A DNA stretch of 64,000 nt from a candidate division KSB1 bacterium (GCA_034521575.1 JAXHMJ010000005.1:2294001-2358000); one strand, 5' to 3'; counted from the first letter of the stretch, positions 8,664 through 18,693 are shown. Notes: generated by a model not told the origin, from the letters alone. Program-made: numbers and translations.

Positions 8664-10325
8664 ATGAGTATACATGAACAAGCGGGTCAGCCTGTGCCGC
8701 CGGAATTGCGTGTTGATATTCCGGCGCTGATCAGTTCATACTATGGGCAGACTCCGGATGTTTACAGGCCCGGCGAACAGGTGTCGTTCGGGACCTCCGG
8801 TCATCGGGGCACTTCGAATACATCATTTAATGAACATCATATCCTGGCCGTCGCCCAGGCTATCTGTGATTACCGCAGACAAAACCGTATCACAGGACCG
8901 ATTTATCTTGGTAAAGACACGCACGCCCTGTCCGAGCCGGCGTTCCGCAGCGTGCTGGAGGTGCTGACCGGTAACCGCCTGACTGTGAATGTGGATGAAA
9001 ATCTGGGATTTACACCGACACCTGTGGTGTCGCATGCCATTCTGACCTGGAACCGGCAGCACGATGACAAAGCGGACGGCATTATCATCACACCGTCGCA
9101 CAATCCGCCGGACAACGGCGGTATCAAATACAATCCGCCCAGCGGCGGCCCGGCGGACACGGGCATCACCGCATGGATTGCGGAGCGCGCCAATGCCATT
9201 CTGGACGGCAACATGTCACGCGTGCGGCGCATTCCTTATAGCGCGGCGCTGCGCAGCAGCGATGTGCAGTTTATTGACTATATCTCCGCCTATGTGGATG
9301 ATCTGGAGACCATTCTGGATTTGGACGCGATTCGCAGCGCCGGTTTGAGTCTTTGCGCCGATGCCCTGGGCGGATCCGGTATCGCCTACTGGCAGCCCAT
9401 TGCCGAACGCTATCATTTGAATATTGAAGAGCGCAACGGTCATTACGATCCATCGTTTCAGTTTATGACTCTGGATCATGACGGAAAAATCCGCATGGAC
9501 TGTTCCTCTCCCTATGCCATGGCCGGACTGCTGAGCCTGAAAGATCAATATGATATTGCCTTTGGCAATGACCCCGACTTTGACCGGCACGGCATCGTCA
9601 CCCGGCAGTCGGGACTGCTGAATCCGAATCACTACTTGTCTGTGGCGGTCTGGTATTTGTTTCAAAACCGTCCGCAGTGGCATAAAGACGTCAAAGTGGG
9701 CAAAACCCTGGTGTCCAGTTCCATGATCGACCGGGTGGCCGGGCATCTGGGACGCGAGGTCAAAGAAGTGCCGGTGGGATTCAAATGGTTTGTCGATGAT
9801 TTGCTGGACGGAACCTGCGGATTCAGCGGCGAAGAAAGCGCCGGCGCCTCATTTCTGCGCAAAGACGGGTCGGTCTGGACCACGGACAAGGACGGATTTA
9901 TCCTGGCTTTATTATCCGCCGAAATTATGGCGAAAACCGATAAAGATCCGGGAGACATTTATCAGGACCTGACCCGGGAATTCGGAGCGCCAATGTATGC
10001 ACGCATCGAATCGCCGGCGAATGCGGAACAGAAATCGCGCATGAAACAATTATCACCGGACGCGATTACGGAAAAAGAGCTGGCCGGAGATCCGATCGAA
10101 AACATTCTGACCCGGGCGCCGGGCAATGACGCGCCCATCGGCGGATTAAAAGTGGTGACACGCAATGGCTGGTTCGCGGCGCGTCCCTCCGGCACCGAAG
10201 ATATCAATAAAATTTATATGGAGAGCTTTAAGGGAGAAACGCATTTGCAGCAGTTAAAACAGGACGCTGAACATATCATCGCCAATGCGCTGGCAAAAGC
10301 GCCCGGACTTTCCGTTAAATTTTAA
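8664..10325 (+). CDS. pgm: Phosphoglucomutase, alpha-D-glucose phosphate-specific
   Basis: It interconverts glucose 1-phosphate and glucose 6-phosphate. At 553 residues it matches the Pgm family of about 546. Features in order: FGTSGHRGTS near residue 43, the active-site phosphoserine loop TPSHNPPDNGGIKYNPPSGG, the metal-binding DPDFDRHGIV, the sugar-binding GFSGEESAGASFLR, and the phosphate-binding RPSGTEDINKIYMESF. AGGAGGT precedes the start. The 180 bases upstream hold no gene. Confidence 0.95.
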   Translation: MSIHEQAGQPVPPELRVDIPALISSYYGQTPDVYRPGEQVSFGTSGHRGTSNTSFNEHHILAVAQAICDYRRQNRITGPIYLGKDTHALSEPAFRSVLEVLTGNRLTVNVDENLGFTPTPVVSHAILTWNRQHDDKADGIIITPSHNPPDNGGIKYNPPSGGPADTGITAWIAERANAILDGNMSRVRRIPYSAALRSSDVQFIDYISAYVDDLETILDLDAIRSAGLSLCADALGGSGIAYWQPIAERYHLNIEERNGHYDPSFQFMTLDHDGKIRMDCSSPYAMAGLLSLKDQYDIAFGNDPDFDRHGIVTRQSGLLNPNHYLSVAVWYLFQNRPQWHKDVKVGKTLVSSSMIDRVAGHLGREVKEVPVGFKWFVDDLLDGTCGFSGEESAGASFLRKDGSVWTTDKDGFILALLSAEIMAKTDKDPGDIYQDLTREFGAPMYARIESPANAEQKSRMKQLSPDAITEKELAGDPIENILTRAPGNDAPIGGLKVVTRNGWFAARPSGTEDINKIYMESFKGETHLQQLKQDAEHIIANALAKAPGLSVKF

Positions 10326-10410
10326 TTGCATTTTAGGTATGTGACATGTATATTATAAATCTTTTCGTTTACGGTTGTAAAGATGTAAAATAAAGCAAAG
10401 GCGATTTATT

Positions 10411-10698
10411 ATGCAAATATTAGCCAATTTTTTCAACGCTTTGGCCGATGTAATGCATCTGGCGTTGACTTTGTATATGTATATAATTATTATCAGAGCT
10501 GTGATGTCCTGGATTAATCCGAATCCGTACAATGGGTTTGTGCGATTTATCCATCAGATTACGGATCCGGTTCTGGGTTGGGTGCGCCGTTATGTTCCGC
10601 CGATCGGAGGACTGGACCTTTCACCGCTCATTGTCATCTTTGCGCTCATTTTTTTGGATAGATTTCTGGTATCGACTTTGAAATATTTAGCCATGTAA
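10411..10698 (+). CDS. YggT family membrane protein
   Basis: A 95-residue inner-membrane protein with two hydrophobic segments. It carries the YggT pattern RAVMSWINPNPYNGFVRFIHQITDPVLG and then VRRYVPPIGGLDLSPLIVIF. The family is linked to osmotic shock and, in many bacteria, sits next to division genes. Here it is followed after 19 bases by a DivIVA gene, the common YggT-SepF-DivIVA type neighbourhood without SepF. Confidence 0.88.
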   Translation: MQILANFFNALADVMHLALTLYMYIIIIRAVMSWINPNPYNGFVRFIHQITDPVLGWVRRYVPPIGGLDLSPLIVIFALIFLDRFLVSTLKYLAM

Positions 10699-10717
10699 AT
10701 GCAATAGGTGGTCGGAT

Positions 10718-11293
10718 ATGAAGTTAACACCGCTGGAACTACGCAAGCATGATTTCAAACGGGTCATGCGCGGATACGATCAGGAAGAAGTCGATGCGTT
10801 TTTGACCATGATCGCCGATGAATTTGAAGTCATGATTCGGGAAAAGAATCAGATGAACGACGAGCTGATCAAATTGCGCACTCAGCTTCGCGATTACAAG
10901 CAGGTCGAAACGTCGTTGCGGGATACACTGGTCAAGGCTCAGAGCACAATGGAAGATTCCCGCGAAAACTCGCGGCGTGAGGCTGAAATTATCATGCACG
11001 AAGCCGAACTCAAAGCCGAGAACATTATCAAGGATGCGCGCGAAGAATTGTTCTCCATTCGGCATGAGATCAGTCTGTTGAAATCACAGCGAGACGCCAT
11101 CAACAAACGATTGCGGCATATGCTCGAGTCGCAACTGGACATGCTGGATGTCATGGAGTCAGAGTCCGTCGGCAGCCGCAAACCGCAGCGCCCGGCGCAG
11201 CAGAATGCCGAAAGCAGTCAATACCAGTCCCGGCGAGCCCTCCATCCGAGACCCGACAGTGAGACATCCGAACGTGACCGCAATCCCGGCTGA
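10718..11293 (+). CDS. divIVA: DivIVA domain protein
   Basis: A cytoplasmic coiled-coil protein of the DivIVA/GpsB type that senses membrane curvature at poles and septa. The N-terminal signature LTPLELRKHDFKRVMRGYDQ and EEVDAFL is exact. A long charged coiled coil runs from about residue 35 to 145, and the tail is low-complexity, Gln/Arg/Ser-rich and probably disordered. 191 residues. GGTGG precedes the start. Pairing with YggT supports a cell division role. Confidence 0.9.
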   Translation: MKLTPLELRKHDFKRVMRGYDQEEVDAFLTMIADEFEVMIREKNQMNDELIKLRTQLRDYKQVETSLRDTLVKAQSTMEDSRENSRREAEIIMHEAELKAENIIKDAREELFSIRHEISLLKSQRDAINKRLRHMLESQLDMLDVMESESVGSRKPQRPAQQNAESSQYQSRRALHPRPDSETSERDRNPG

Positions 11294-11297
11294 GCCG

Positions 11298-12113
11298 GTG
11301 GCAGAACGCAGAACCGACAGACTGAATCGCGCCTGTGATGATCTAAAATCATATGACAACCGTGCCGATACGGCCCTGATCCTCGGGACCGGTCTGGCCG
11401 ATATGGCCGGACAAGTATGTGATGCAGAGTCTGTAGCATTCTCTGACATCCCCGGTTTCCCGGTATCAGATGTGGCATTTCATCCCGGACGCCTGGTCTT
11501 CGGGCGCTGGATGACGGATATTTGTGTTTTACAGGGCCGCTATCATCTGTACGAAGGACATTCTTTTGCCGATGTGGTGTTTCCTGTTGATGTGCTGGCC
11601 GCTCTGGGTGTCAAACAGGTCATAATGACGCATGCCGCGGGCGGGATTCGCCCGCATTTGCATTCGGGTACGCTGGCCTGCTTGACGGATCAGATCAATT
11701 TGACCGGCAGCCTGTTTACCGATCTCCAGGGCTATACCGGATTTACGGATATGAGCGCCGCGTTTGATCTGAATTTGAGAGATTGCGCCGAACGAGCTGC
11801 GCGGAAGACCGGAGCGATGTTGCATCCTGCGGTTCTGGCCGGTATCACCGGCCCGGCTCTGCCGACCGAGGCGGAGATTCGCATGTACCGGCGAATGGGC
11901 GCCGATATCATCGGCATGTCCGTAGTCCCCGAAGTGGCCAGAGCCCGGCAACTCGGTATGCGCGTGCTGGGTCTGACACTGGTCACCGATCAGTCTCTGC
12001 CCGGCGCCATGCAGAATGTGACAGCCAAAGATGTGAAACAGGTCGCTGAAATGCAGCGTCCGGTGTTAACCCAATTGATACAGCATATTTTGACAGAGAT
12101 AAAGGCCCTATGA
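11298..12113 (+). CDS. Purine-nucleoside phosphorylase
   Basis: PNP/MTAP-superfamily enzyme of the trimeric PNP type, splitting (deoxy)inosine and guanosine with phosphate. Visible: ALILGTGLADMAG, the phosphate-site GRYHLYEGHSFADVVFPVD, TLACLTDQINLTG, ITGPALPTEAEIRMYRRMGAD, and VIGMSVVPEVARARQLGM-like sequence. The start is uncertain: GTG at 11298 begins four bases after divIVA ends and fits the family length, while GTG at 11274 would overlap divIVA. It is followed, overlapping by four bases, by MtnP, giving a nucleoside salvage pair. Confidence 0.85.
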   Translation: MAERRTDRLNRACDDLKSYDNRADTALILGTGLADMAGQVCDAESVAFSDIPGFPVSDVAFHPGRLVFGRWMTDICVLQGRYHLYEGHSFADVVFPVDVLAALGVKQVIMTHAAGGIRPHLHSGTLACLTDQINLTGSLFTDLQGYTGFTDMSAAFDLNLRDCAERAARKTGAMLHPAVLAGITGPALPTEAEIRMYRRMGADIIGMSVVPEVARARQLGMRVLGLTLVTDQSLPGAMQNVTAKDVKQVAEMQRPVLTQLIQHILTEIKAL

Positions 12114-12982
12114 CACAACGAATTGGAATTATCGGCGGCTCAGGACTCTATGAAATAGAAGGACTGCGTACGTTGCGGCAAGAACGCATAGACACGCCGT
12201 TCGGAGAACCGTCTGATGTGTACAGTATCGGTGAACTGGAGGGAAAACAGATTGTTTTTCTGCCGCGGCACGGCAAAGGACACCGGCTGCTGCCCACCGA
12301 AGTGAACAACCGGGCCAATATTTACGGATTCAAATCCCTGGGCGTGCAGCATATACTATCCGTGTCTGCCGTGGGCTCCCTGCGCAAGGATTACAAACCC
12401 ACGGATGCGGTCATCATTGACCAACTGTTCGACCGCACCAATCAGGCGCGGGCGCATACGTTTTTCGGTGACGGGATTGTGGCGCATATCCAATTCGCCG
12501 ATCCCCTGTGCGCCCATCTGCGCCAACTGCTGCTGCAGGCCGGAGCCGGGATCGATGCCAATGTACACGACGGCGGTATTTATATCAATGTGGAGGGCCC
12601 GCAGTTTTCCACGCTGGCCGAATCCGAAACCTACCGTCAATGGGGAATGGATGTGATCGGTATGACTCAGGTTAGCGAAGCCAAACTGGCCCGGGAAGCG
12701 GAAATCTGTTATGCAACCCTGGCGCTGGTGACTGATTTTGACTGCTGGTACGAAGCCGAAACCGGCGAAACCGTGTCTGTGGAAATGATCATGAATTATA
12801 TCCAGGCCAATACCCAAACGGCCAAAAAAATTTTACGCCGCGTGATCCCGCAAATCCCCGAACAGCAGGACTGTTCCTGCGCGAAGGCGCTGTCCGGTTC
12901 TTTTATGACACCGCGGGAGTTGTGGCCGCAGGAGACCATTGACAAACTGGAACCTATTTTAAAAAAATACGCAAAACGATAA
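12110..12982 (+). CDS. mtnP: S-methyl-5'-thioadenosine phosphorylase
   Basis: MtnP cleaves methylthioadenosine to adenine and methylthioribose 1-phosphate in methionine salvage. 290 residues. Visible: IGIIGGSGLYEIEGL, FLPRHGKGHRLLPTEVNNRA, the VSAVGSLRKDYKP segment, YINVEGPQFSTLAESETYR, VIGMTQVSEAKLAREAEICY and LVTDFDCWYE with the adenine-type Asp residues. The start overlaps the PNP stop (ATGA). The gene is 15 bases before ileS. Confidence 0.93.
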   Translation: MTQRIGIIGGSGLYEIEGLRTLRQERIDTPFGEPSDVYSIGELEGKQIVFLPRHGKGHRLLPTEVNNRANIYGFKSLGVQHILSVSAVGSLRKDYKPTDAVIIDQLFDRTNQARAHTFFGDGIVAHIQFADPLCAHLRQLLLQAGAGIDANVHDGGIYINVEGPQFSTLAESETYRQWGMDVIGMTQVSEAKLAREAEICYATLALVTDFDCWYEAETGETVSVEMIMNYIQANTQTAKKILRRVIPQIPEQQDCSCAKALSGSFMTPRELWPQETIDKLEPILKKYAKR

Positions 12983-12997
12983 AACGGGTGCGAAACG

Positions 12998-15900
12998 ATG
13001 TATAATAAACTGGACAGCAACAAACTGGCCGAGCTGGAAACAGAGATTCTAAAGCAATGGGATAAAGACAACGTGTTCGAACGCAGCGTGGAAGAGCGTC
13101 CTGCAGATAACCCGTTCGTTTTCTTTGAAGGGCCTCCGACCGCCAACGGAAAACCCGGTATTCATCACGTGATTTCGCGTGCGGTCAAGGATACGGTGTG
13201 CCGCCTGAAAACCATGCAGGGCTACCGCGTCGAGCGCAAGGCCGGATGGGATACGCATGGTCTGCCGGTCGAGATCGAAGTGGAGAAAAATCTCGGACTG
13301 GACGGCAAAGACCAGGTCGAAGCGTACGGCGTGGAAACATTCAACAAAGCCTGTCATGAAAGTGTCTGGACCTACAAACAGGAATGGGATGAGTTGACGC
13401 GGCGCATGGGGTACTGGGTGGACCTGGACGATCCGTACATTACGTATACCAATGACTATATCGAAACCGTCTGGTGGATTTTGAAAGAGTTTTGGAAAAA
13501 AGGACTGATCTACCAGGGCTTTAAAATCCTTCCCTATTGCCCGCATTGTGAGACGCCGCTGTCCGGTCATGAAGTGTCTCAGGGTTATGAAACCGTCAAA
13601 GACCCGTCCATTTTTGTCAAGGCCAAGCTGAAAAGCGAACCGGATACGTTTTTTTTGGTCTGGACCACCACCCCGTGGACGCTGATTTCGAATGTGGCTT
13701 TGGCTTTGAATCCGGATGTCACCTATGTCAAGGTGGAACACAAGGGTCAGAAACTGATTTTGGCCGAAGAGCGTCTGCTGGCGCTGGACGGCAACTATAA
13801 AATATTAAAAGAATACAAGGGCTCCGAGCTCACTGATATTGACTATGAGCCGTTTTTCGATTTTATCGAACCGGAAAAGCGCGCCCACTATACGCTGCTG
13901 GCTGATTTTGTTTCTACCTCGGACGGCAGCGGAATTGTGCATATTGCGCCCGCGTTTGGTGAAGACGATTATCAGGTGGGTAAAAAATATGATCTGCCGG
14001 TGGTCAATCCGGTGAACAAAAGCGGTCAGTTTATGGAGATGGTGACGCCCTGGGCCGGCAAGTTTGTCAAAGACGCGGACGTGGATATTTTAGTGGACCT
14101 GAAACACCGCGGTCTGTTGTACAAATCCGAAAAAATTGAGCACAGTTATCCACATTGCTGGCGTTGTAAATCCCCGCTGTTGTATTACGCGCGCAAGTCG
14201 TGGTACATCGAAACCACAGCGATCAAGGAAAAACTGATCCGCAACAACAACAAGATCAACTGGTATCCCGCCGAAGTCGGCAGCGGCCGGTTCGGAGAAT
14301 GGCTGGACAATGTCATCGACTGGTCTCTGTCACGCGACCGGTTCTGGGGAACCCCCCTGCCGGTGTGGCGCTGCGAATCCTGTGAGCACAGTGACTGTAT
14401 CGGCGGCATTGAAGAGTTGCGCGAAAAAGGACGGGATGTGCCGGATGATCTGGATCTGCACAAACCCTATGTGGACCAGATCGATTTGACCTGCCCGGAA
14501 TGCGGCGGCAGTATGAAACGTGTGCCCGAGGTCATTGACTGCTGGTTCGATTCCGGTAGTATGCCGTATGCGCAGTGGCATTACCCGTTTGAAAATGTGG
14601 AGAAATTCCAAAGCCAGTTTCCGGCGGATTTCATATCCGAAGGTGTGGATCAGACACGCGGCTGGTTCTATTCGCTGCTGGTGATCGGCGCCTTTCTGTT
14701 CGATGAACCCACTTACAAGACCTGTGTAAGCCTGGGACATATCCTGGATAAAGACGGACAGAAAATGTCCAAATCCAAAGGCAATGTGGTCAATCCGTTT
14801 GTGGCTATGGACAAGTACGGCGCGGACACCCTGCGCTGGTACCTGCTGACCGTTAGTCCGCCCTGGTTGCCGACCCGTTTTGATCCGGAAGGCATGAATG
14901 AAGTCAATCGCAAATTTTTCGGCACTCTGGTCAATACCTATAATTTTTTCATCATGTATGCCGAGATTGATAAATTTCAATATAATAAGAACGAACGCAT
15001 TCCGGTTGGCGACCGCTCGGAAATCGACCGATGGATTTGTTCGTCACTGCATACGCTGACCCAAAAAGTGACCGAACTCTTGCAGGTCTATGACCTCACC
15101 AAAGCCGGACGCGCCATATCGGAATTTGTCATCGACGATCTTTCCAACTGGTACGTGCGCCGGTCGCGGCGACGTTTCTGGAAATCGGAAATGGGCAAAG
15201 ACAAGCAGGGCGCATTTCAGACCCTGTACGAATGTCTGATCACCATTTCCAGAATCATGGCTCCCATCGCGCCGTTTATTTCAGAAGCCGTTTATAAAAA
15301 TCTGACTGCAAAGCAGGACGATATGTCGGATAGTGTGCATTTGTGCGAATATCCGCGTTCTGGCAGCGGCTTTGTCGATTATCATGATGACACGCTGGAA
15401 GAGCGTATGAATCTGGTGCGCCGCATTGTGGAAGCCGGGCGTTCGGTCCGGAATGACACGGGAATCCGGGTGCGTCAACCCCTGAATGCGATTGTGGTGG
15501 TGGCGCCGGATCAGCGTCGGCGTGATCTGTTAAAAGGTATGGAACCTTTGATCACAGACGAGTTAAATGTAAAACAAATCCGGTATGCCGAAACCGAACA
15601 GGAATTGCTCAGCAAAAGCGCCAGGCCTAATTTCAAAACCCTGGGTCCCAAATTCGGCAAAAATGTGAACAAAGTCGCCGCATTCATTGAGGAAATGGGG
15701 GAAGAGGAGGTCAATGCGGTGATCAATAAAGGCCGGGAACAGGTGAGTCTGGAAGGCCATGAAATTTACATTGAGCCCGAAGATATACAGGTGGAAATCG
15801 AAAGCCGTGAGGGACTGGCGGCGCATTCGGATCAGAATTTGACCGTGGCGCTGGAAATAGAATTAACCCCGGAATTGTTGCATGAAGGTCTGGCCCGGGA

Positions 15901-16135
15901 ATTTGTCAATCGTGTGCAGAAAATGCGCAAAGAAGCCGGATTTGATGTGATGGACCGCATCAAAATTTATGCGGACCCGTCAGAGGATATGAAACAGGCG
16001 ATAGAAAAAATGAACAATTATATATTGCAGGAAACTTTGTGTAATGATATCATCTTTAACCAGATGAAAGGTGATTTAAAAAAGACGTGGAGTATCGATG
16101 AACATACCGTCACGATCGGGGTGGAGCAAGTATAA
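12998..16135 (+). CDS. ileS: Isoleucyl-tRNA synthetase
   Basis: Class I synthetase charging tRNA-Ile. 1045 residues, which is the longer type found in eukaryotes, archaea and some bacteria. Visible: the HIGH region PPTANGKPGIHHVISRA, the AGWDTHGLPVEIEVEK segment, the editing domain motif VWTTTPWTLISN, the catalytic signature WFDSGSMPYAQWHYP, and the KMSKS loop DKDGQKMSKSKGNVVNP. The C-terminal anticodon-binding region includes SNWYVRRSRRRFW. It lies 15 bases after mtnP, and its stop overlaps the next frame. No T-box leader is present, since there is no room upstream. Confidence 0.96.
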   Translation: MYNKLDSNKLAELETEILKQWDKDNVFERSVEERPADNPFVFFEGPPTANGKPGIHHVISRAVKDTVCRLKTMQGYRVERKAGWDTHGLPVEIEVEKNLGLDGKDQVEAYGVETFNKACHESVWTYKQEWDELTRRMGYWVDLDDPYITYTNDYIETVWWILKEFWKKGLIYQGFKILPYCPHCETPLSGHEVSQGYETVKDPSIFVKAKLKSEPDTFFLVWTTTPWTLISNVALALNPDVTYVKVEHKGQKLILAEERLLALDGNYKILKEYKGSELTDIDYEPFFDFIEPEKRAHYTLLADFVSTSDGSGIVHIAPAFGEDDYQVGKKYDLPVVNPVNKSGQFMEMVTPWAGKFVKDADVDILVDLKHRGLLYKSEKIEHSYPHCWRCKSPLLYYARKSWYIETTAIKEKLIRNNNKINWYPAEVGSGRFGEWLDNVIDWSLSRDRFWGTPLPVWRCESCEHSDCIGGIEELREKGRDVPDDLDLHKPYVDQIDLTCPECGGSMKRVPEVIDCWFDSGSMPYAQWHYPFENVEKFQSQFPADFISEGVDQTRGWFYSLLVIGAFLFDEPTYKTCVSLGHILDKDGQKMSKSKGNVVNPFVAMDKYGADTLRWYLLTVSPPWLPTRFDPEGMNEVNRKFFGTLVNTYNFFIMYAEIDKFQYNKNERIPVGDRSEIDRWICSSLHTLTQKVTELLQVYDLTKAGRAISEFVIDDLSNWYVRRSRRRFWKSEMGKDKQGAFQTLYECLITISRIMAPIAPFISEAVYKNLTAKQDDMSDSVHLCEYPRSGSGFVDYHDDTLEERMNLVRRIVEAGRSVRNDTGIRVRQPLNAIVVVAPDQRRRDLLKGMEPLITDELNVKQIRYAETEQELLSKSARPNFKTLGPKFGKNVNKVAAFIEEMGEEEVNAVINKGREQVSLEGHEIYIEPEDIQVEIESREGLAAHSDQNLTVALEIELTPELLHEGLAREFVNRVQKMRKEAGFDVMDRIKIYADPSEDMKQAIEKMNNYILQETLCNDIIFNQMKGDLKKTWSIDEHTVTIGVEQV

Positions 16136-16176
16136 TGGAGAAAAGCAATACTACGGGATTATTCCGGGAGGTCGAT

Positions 16177-16548
16177 ATGAATAAGGAAAAACTCGCGTTT
16201 TACAGGGAATTGATTTTGAAAAAACGCGAAGATTTGATGAAAAGTCTGGATCACTTGAAATCAAGCGGACTGAACAACTCGGTTCGCGATGAATCCGGTG
16301 AACATTCAGCTTATGCATTCCATATGGCGGATCAGGGTACGGATACCATGGACCGGGAGCAGCAGTATATGTTTGCATCGCGTGAACAGAACTATCTGTA
16401 TCATCTGAATCTGGCCCTGGAACGCATCGAAGAAGGCGATTTCGGCGTGTGTGTCTCCTGCGGAGAAGATATCAGCCATGACCGTCTGGAAGCTGTTCCG
16501 CACGCCCGCTTGTGTATCAAATGTAAATCACAGGAAGAAAACAGATAA
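16177..16548 (+). CDS. TraR/DksA family zinc-finger protein
   Basis: A small cytoplasmic protein (123 residues) of the TraR/DksA family, which binds in the RNA polymerase secondary channel. The N-terminal half is coiled coil. The zinc finger is CVSCGEDI followed by CIKCK (Cys pairs CxxC-x17-CxxC). The start at 16177 has GGGAGG five bases upstream, better than the in-frame ATG at 16135. Genes of this type are commonly next to lspA and ileS, as here. Confidence 0.88.
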   Translation: MNKEKLAFYRELILKKREDLMKSLDHLKSSGLNNSVRDESGEHSAYAFHMADQGTDTMDREQQYMFASREQNYLYHLNLALERIEEGDFGVCVSCGEDISHDRLEAVPHARLCIKCKSQEENR

Positions 16549-16561
16549 AATATGTGAGCTT

Positions 16562-17095
16562 ATGAAACATACAAGAATACTGTGGGTAACGGCTGCGGTT
16601 TTTATCCTCGACCAGGTGACGAAACTATATATTTTAAAAACCATGTCTCTGTATCAAACTTATCCGGTGCTGGGGGATTTTTTCCAAATTACCTATGTTG
16701 AAAATACAGGAATGGCGTTCGGCATTCAGCCGGCTCACAGCGGATTGCTGACTGTGGTGGCTGTGATTGTCAGCCTGTTCATTATGTATTATCTGTTTCA
16801 GATGAAAAAAGAAAAATTGCCGGCCCGCCTGGCACTGACCGCCATTCTGGGCGGCGCTATCGGCAATTTGTTTGACCGGATCCGGCGCGGTTCGGTGGTG
16901 GATTTCCTGGACTCTGATTTTTTCAACATCCATGTCCCGCCATTCAAACTCTGGTTCCTGGAATTCGACGGCTATTCCATGACCCGCTGGCCGGTGTTTA
17001 ATGTCGCGGATATTGCCATCACCCTGGGGATGGTCTTGCTTTTTATTGTGGTCTTTACAGAAAAGGAAGATGAAGAAACGCCCGCCCAAACCTGA
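16562..17095 (+). CDS. lspA: Lipoprotein signal peptidase
   Basis: Signal peptidase II removes signal peptides from prolipoproteins in the inner membrane. Four hydrophobic segments are visible, with catalytic motifs YVENTGMAFGI, GAIGNLFDRIRRGSVVDFLD and FNVADIAITLG (the two Asp residues are in DR..VVDF-type and NVAD). 177 residues. The start at 16562 is at the natural N-terminus; the open frame further upstream overlaps the DksA gene. Spacing from that gene is 13 bases. Confidence 0.94.
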   Translation: MKHTRILWVTAAVFILDQVTKLYILKTMSLYQTYPVLGDFFQITYVENTGMAFGIQPAHSGLLTVVAVIVSLFIMYYLFQMKKEKLPARLALTAILGGAIGNLFDRIRRGSVVDFLDSDFFNIHVPPFKLWFLEFDGYSMTRWPVFNVADIAITLGMVLLFIVVFTEKEDEETPAQT

Positions 17096-17098
17096 GTA

Positions 17099-18688
17099 TT
17101 ACATCGATTTTTGATGCGTATCGGACGTGCGATCAGCGTGCTTTCGCAAACGCTCCATGCGTCCCATGGGCACGCGGATGTACTGGTGCCAGTTCGGCGG
17201 CACAGCGGATTGCGAATGCGCCTGAACTGATGCGTGCGTTTTGCGGCGCGTGAGGATATAACGTACGAAATTCAATCCCGCGGTCAGAGAACGCCAGCCC
17301 TCGCGCGGTGACAGCAGCGCCTGCTTTAATTTGTAGAGCAGATAAGCCGGACCGAAATGAAATTTCCGGAACGCCTGCTCGCAAAATGCTTCCAGCTCCG
17401 GCGCGGACAGTCCCGGCAGATTGATCACGCACTGATGCCCCCCCTTGTCGTCCAGCCATTTTTCAAAGTCTTCGTGCGCCAGAAACCCCTGCTGCTTGTA
17501 ATAGGTATAGGCGCCGGTTCCCGGATACGGCATCACCGGGTAAAACTGGGCGCTGTCCGGCTTGACGGCTTTGGCCAGCTGCAGGGTTTTGTTCATGGTC
17601 TCCCGGGTTTCGCCGGGGAATCCTACCATAAAGCAGCCGTGCACCAGCAGACCCAGCTTGTGCGCATTCTCGACAAATCGTTTCTGTTGGTCCGTGTTCT
17701 GGCCTTTGCGCATATTGCGAAGAATGATATTGTCGCCGGATTCGAATCCAACCGCGGTGTTGCGCAGTCCCGCATCTTTTAGCGCCTTGAGGGTGTTATA
17801 GTTCACCGTGGTACGCAGATTGGCAAAAAACGGCAGGGTGACGCCCCGGTCCCGGACCACCTCGGCAAAACGGCGCGCGAATTTGGGGTCGGCGGCAAAA
17901 TTGTCGTCTTCAAAGGTGATCTCGCGGATCTCCGGCATGTGGGTCTGTACCCACAGCATTTCATCCACAATATGTTCCGGACTGCGGTGCCGGTAGCGGT
18001 GCCCGTGCATGACCTGCGGATACACGCAGTAAAAGCACATGGACGTGCAGCCGCGCCCGCCGATCAGCATCAGCATGGGATGATGCGACAGGTTGAAATA
18101 ATAATCGTGCGGATTCAGAAAGCGTTTGTAAATGGGAGCGATCCACGGCAGTCGGTTTAGGTCGCGGATGAGCGGACGTTCAACTGTCATCACAGGAACG
18201 CCGTGGTTGCGGTACGCCAGTCCCTGCACAGAGGATAACGTCGGATTTTTTTCAGAGAGAACGTTCGCGAGTTCCGTGATGGTCATGTCATATTCCCCGG
18301 CCGCAACGTAATCCACTGCCGGTTCGCGCTCCAGGGTCTCTTTGCACAGCGCGGTCACGTGCGTGCCGGCCATGAGAATGCGCGTCTGCGGCTGCAGCTG
18401 TTTCAGCTGCGCCGCGGTCCCGCAGTCGGCCTTCCAGCTGGCGGTCACGGATTCGAGGACGATCAGATCAGGCGCAAACGCCGTCACCCGCTGCGTCCAC
18501 TGCGCTTCGCTCATCCCGGACGCCGGCACATCGATCAGGTCAATCTCGTGCCCCTGCTGTTGCGCATAGGCGGCGGCGTGCGCCAACCAGTAGGGGTAAT
18601 ACATGGTGCCGGATTTGATGACGCCCGGACTGCGCTGGGCGCGGCTGAACCGGCCCATGAACGGCGGATTGATAAACTGTATCTTCAT
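17099..18688 (-). CDS. B12-binding-domain radical SAM protein
   Basis: An N-terminal cobalamin-binding (Rossmann) domain (MKIQFINPPFMGRFS; IDLIDVPASGMSEAQW; ILMAGTHVTA) is followed by a radical SAM barrel with the 4Fe-4S motif GCTSMCFYCVYP near residue 225. The family modifies lipids, natural products or peptides; the substrate is unknown. The start at 18688 fits the beginning of the B12 domain. A longer in-frame extension to 18865 would overlap the next radical SAM gene. With that gene and the kinase further along, it may form a small minus-strand biosynthetic set. Confidence 0.85.
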   Translation of the reverse strand: MKIQFINPPFMGRFSRAQRSPGVIKSGTMYYPYWLAHAAAYAQQQGHEIDLIDVPASGMSEAQWTQRVTAFAPDLIVLESVTASWKADCGTAAQLKQLQPQTRILMAGTHVTALCKETLEREPAVDYVAAGEYDMTITELANVLSEKNPTLSSVQGLAYRNHGVPVMTVERPLIRDLNRLPWIAPIYKRFLNPHDYYFNLSHHPMLMLIGGRGCTSMCFYCVYPQVMHGHRYRHRSPEHIVDEMLWVQTHMPEIREITFEDDNFAADPKFARRFAEVVRDRGVTLPFFANLRTTVNYNTLKALKDAGLRNTAVGFESGDNIILRNMRKGQNTDQQKRFVENAHKLGLLVHGCFMVGFPGETRETMNKTLQLAKAVKPDSAQFYPVMPYPGTGAYTYYKQQGFLAHEDFEKWLDDKGGHQCVINLPGLSAPELEAFCEQAFRKFHFGPAYLLYKLKQALLSPREGWRSLTAGLNFVRYILTRRKTHASVQAHSQSAVPPNWHQYIRVPMGRMERLRKHADRTSDTHQKSM

Positions 18689-18693
18689 AAGCG

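Noticed and set aside
9216-9746. Minus-strand open frame inside pgm
   Set aside because: A shadow of the conserved coding strand; no ribosome site or family features.
12983-12997. T-box or other riboswitch before ileS
   Set aside because: Only 15 bases separate mtnP and ileS, so there is no room for a leader.
17735-17755. tRNA-like GATTCGAATCC sequence
   Set aside because: It is the coding sequence of the radical SAM gene (FESGD); no cloverleaf can be drawn. No tRNA or rRNA gene was seen in the window.
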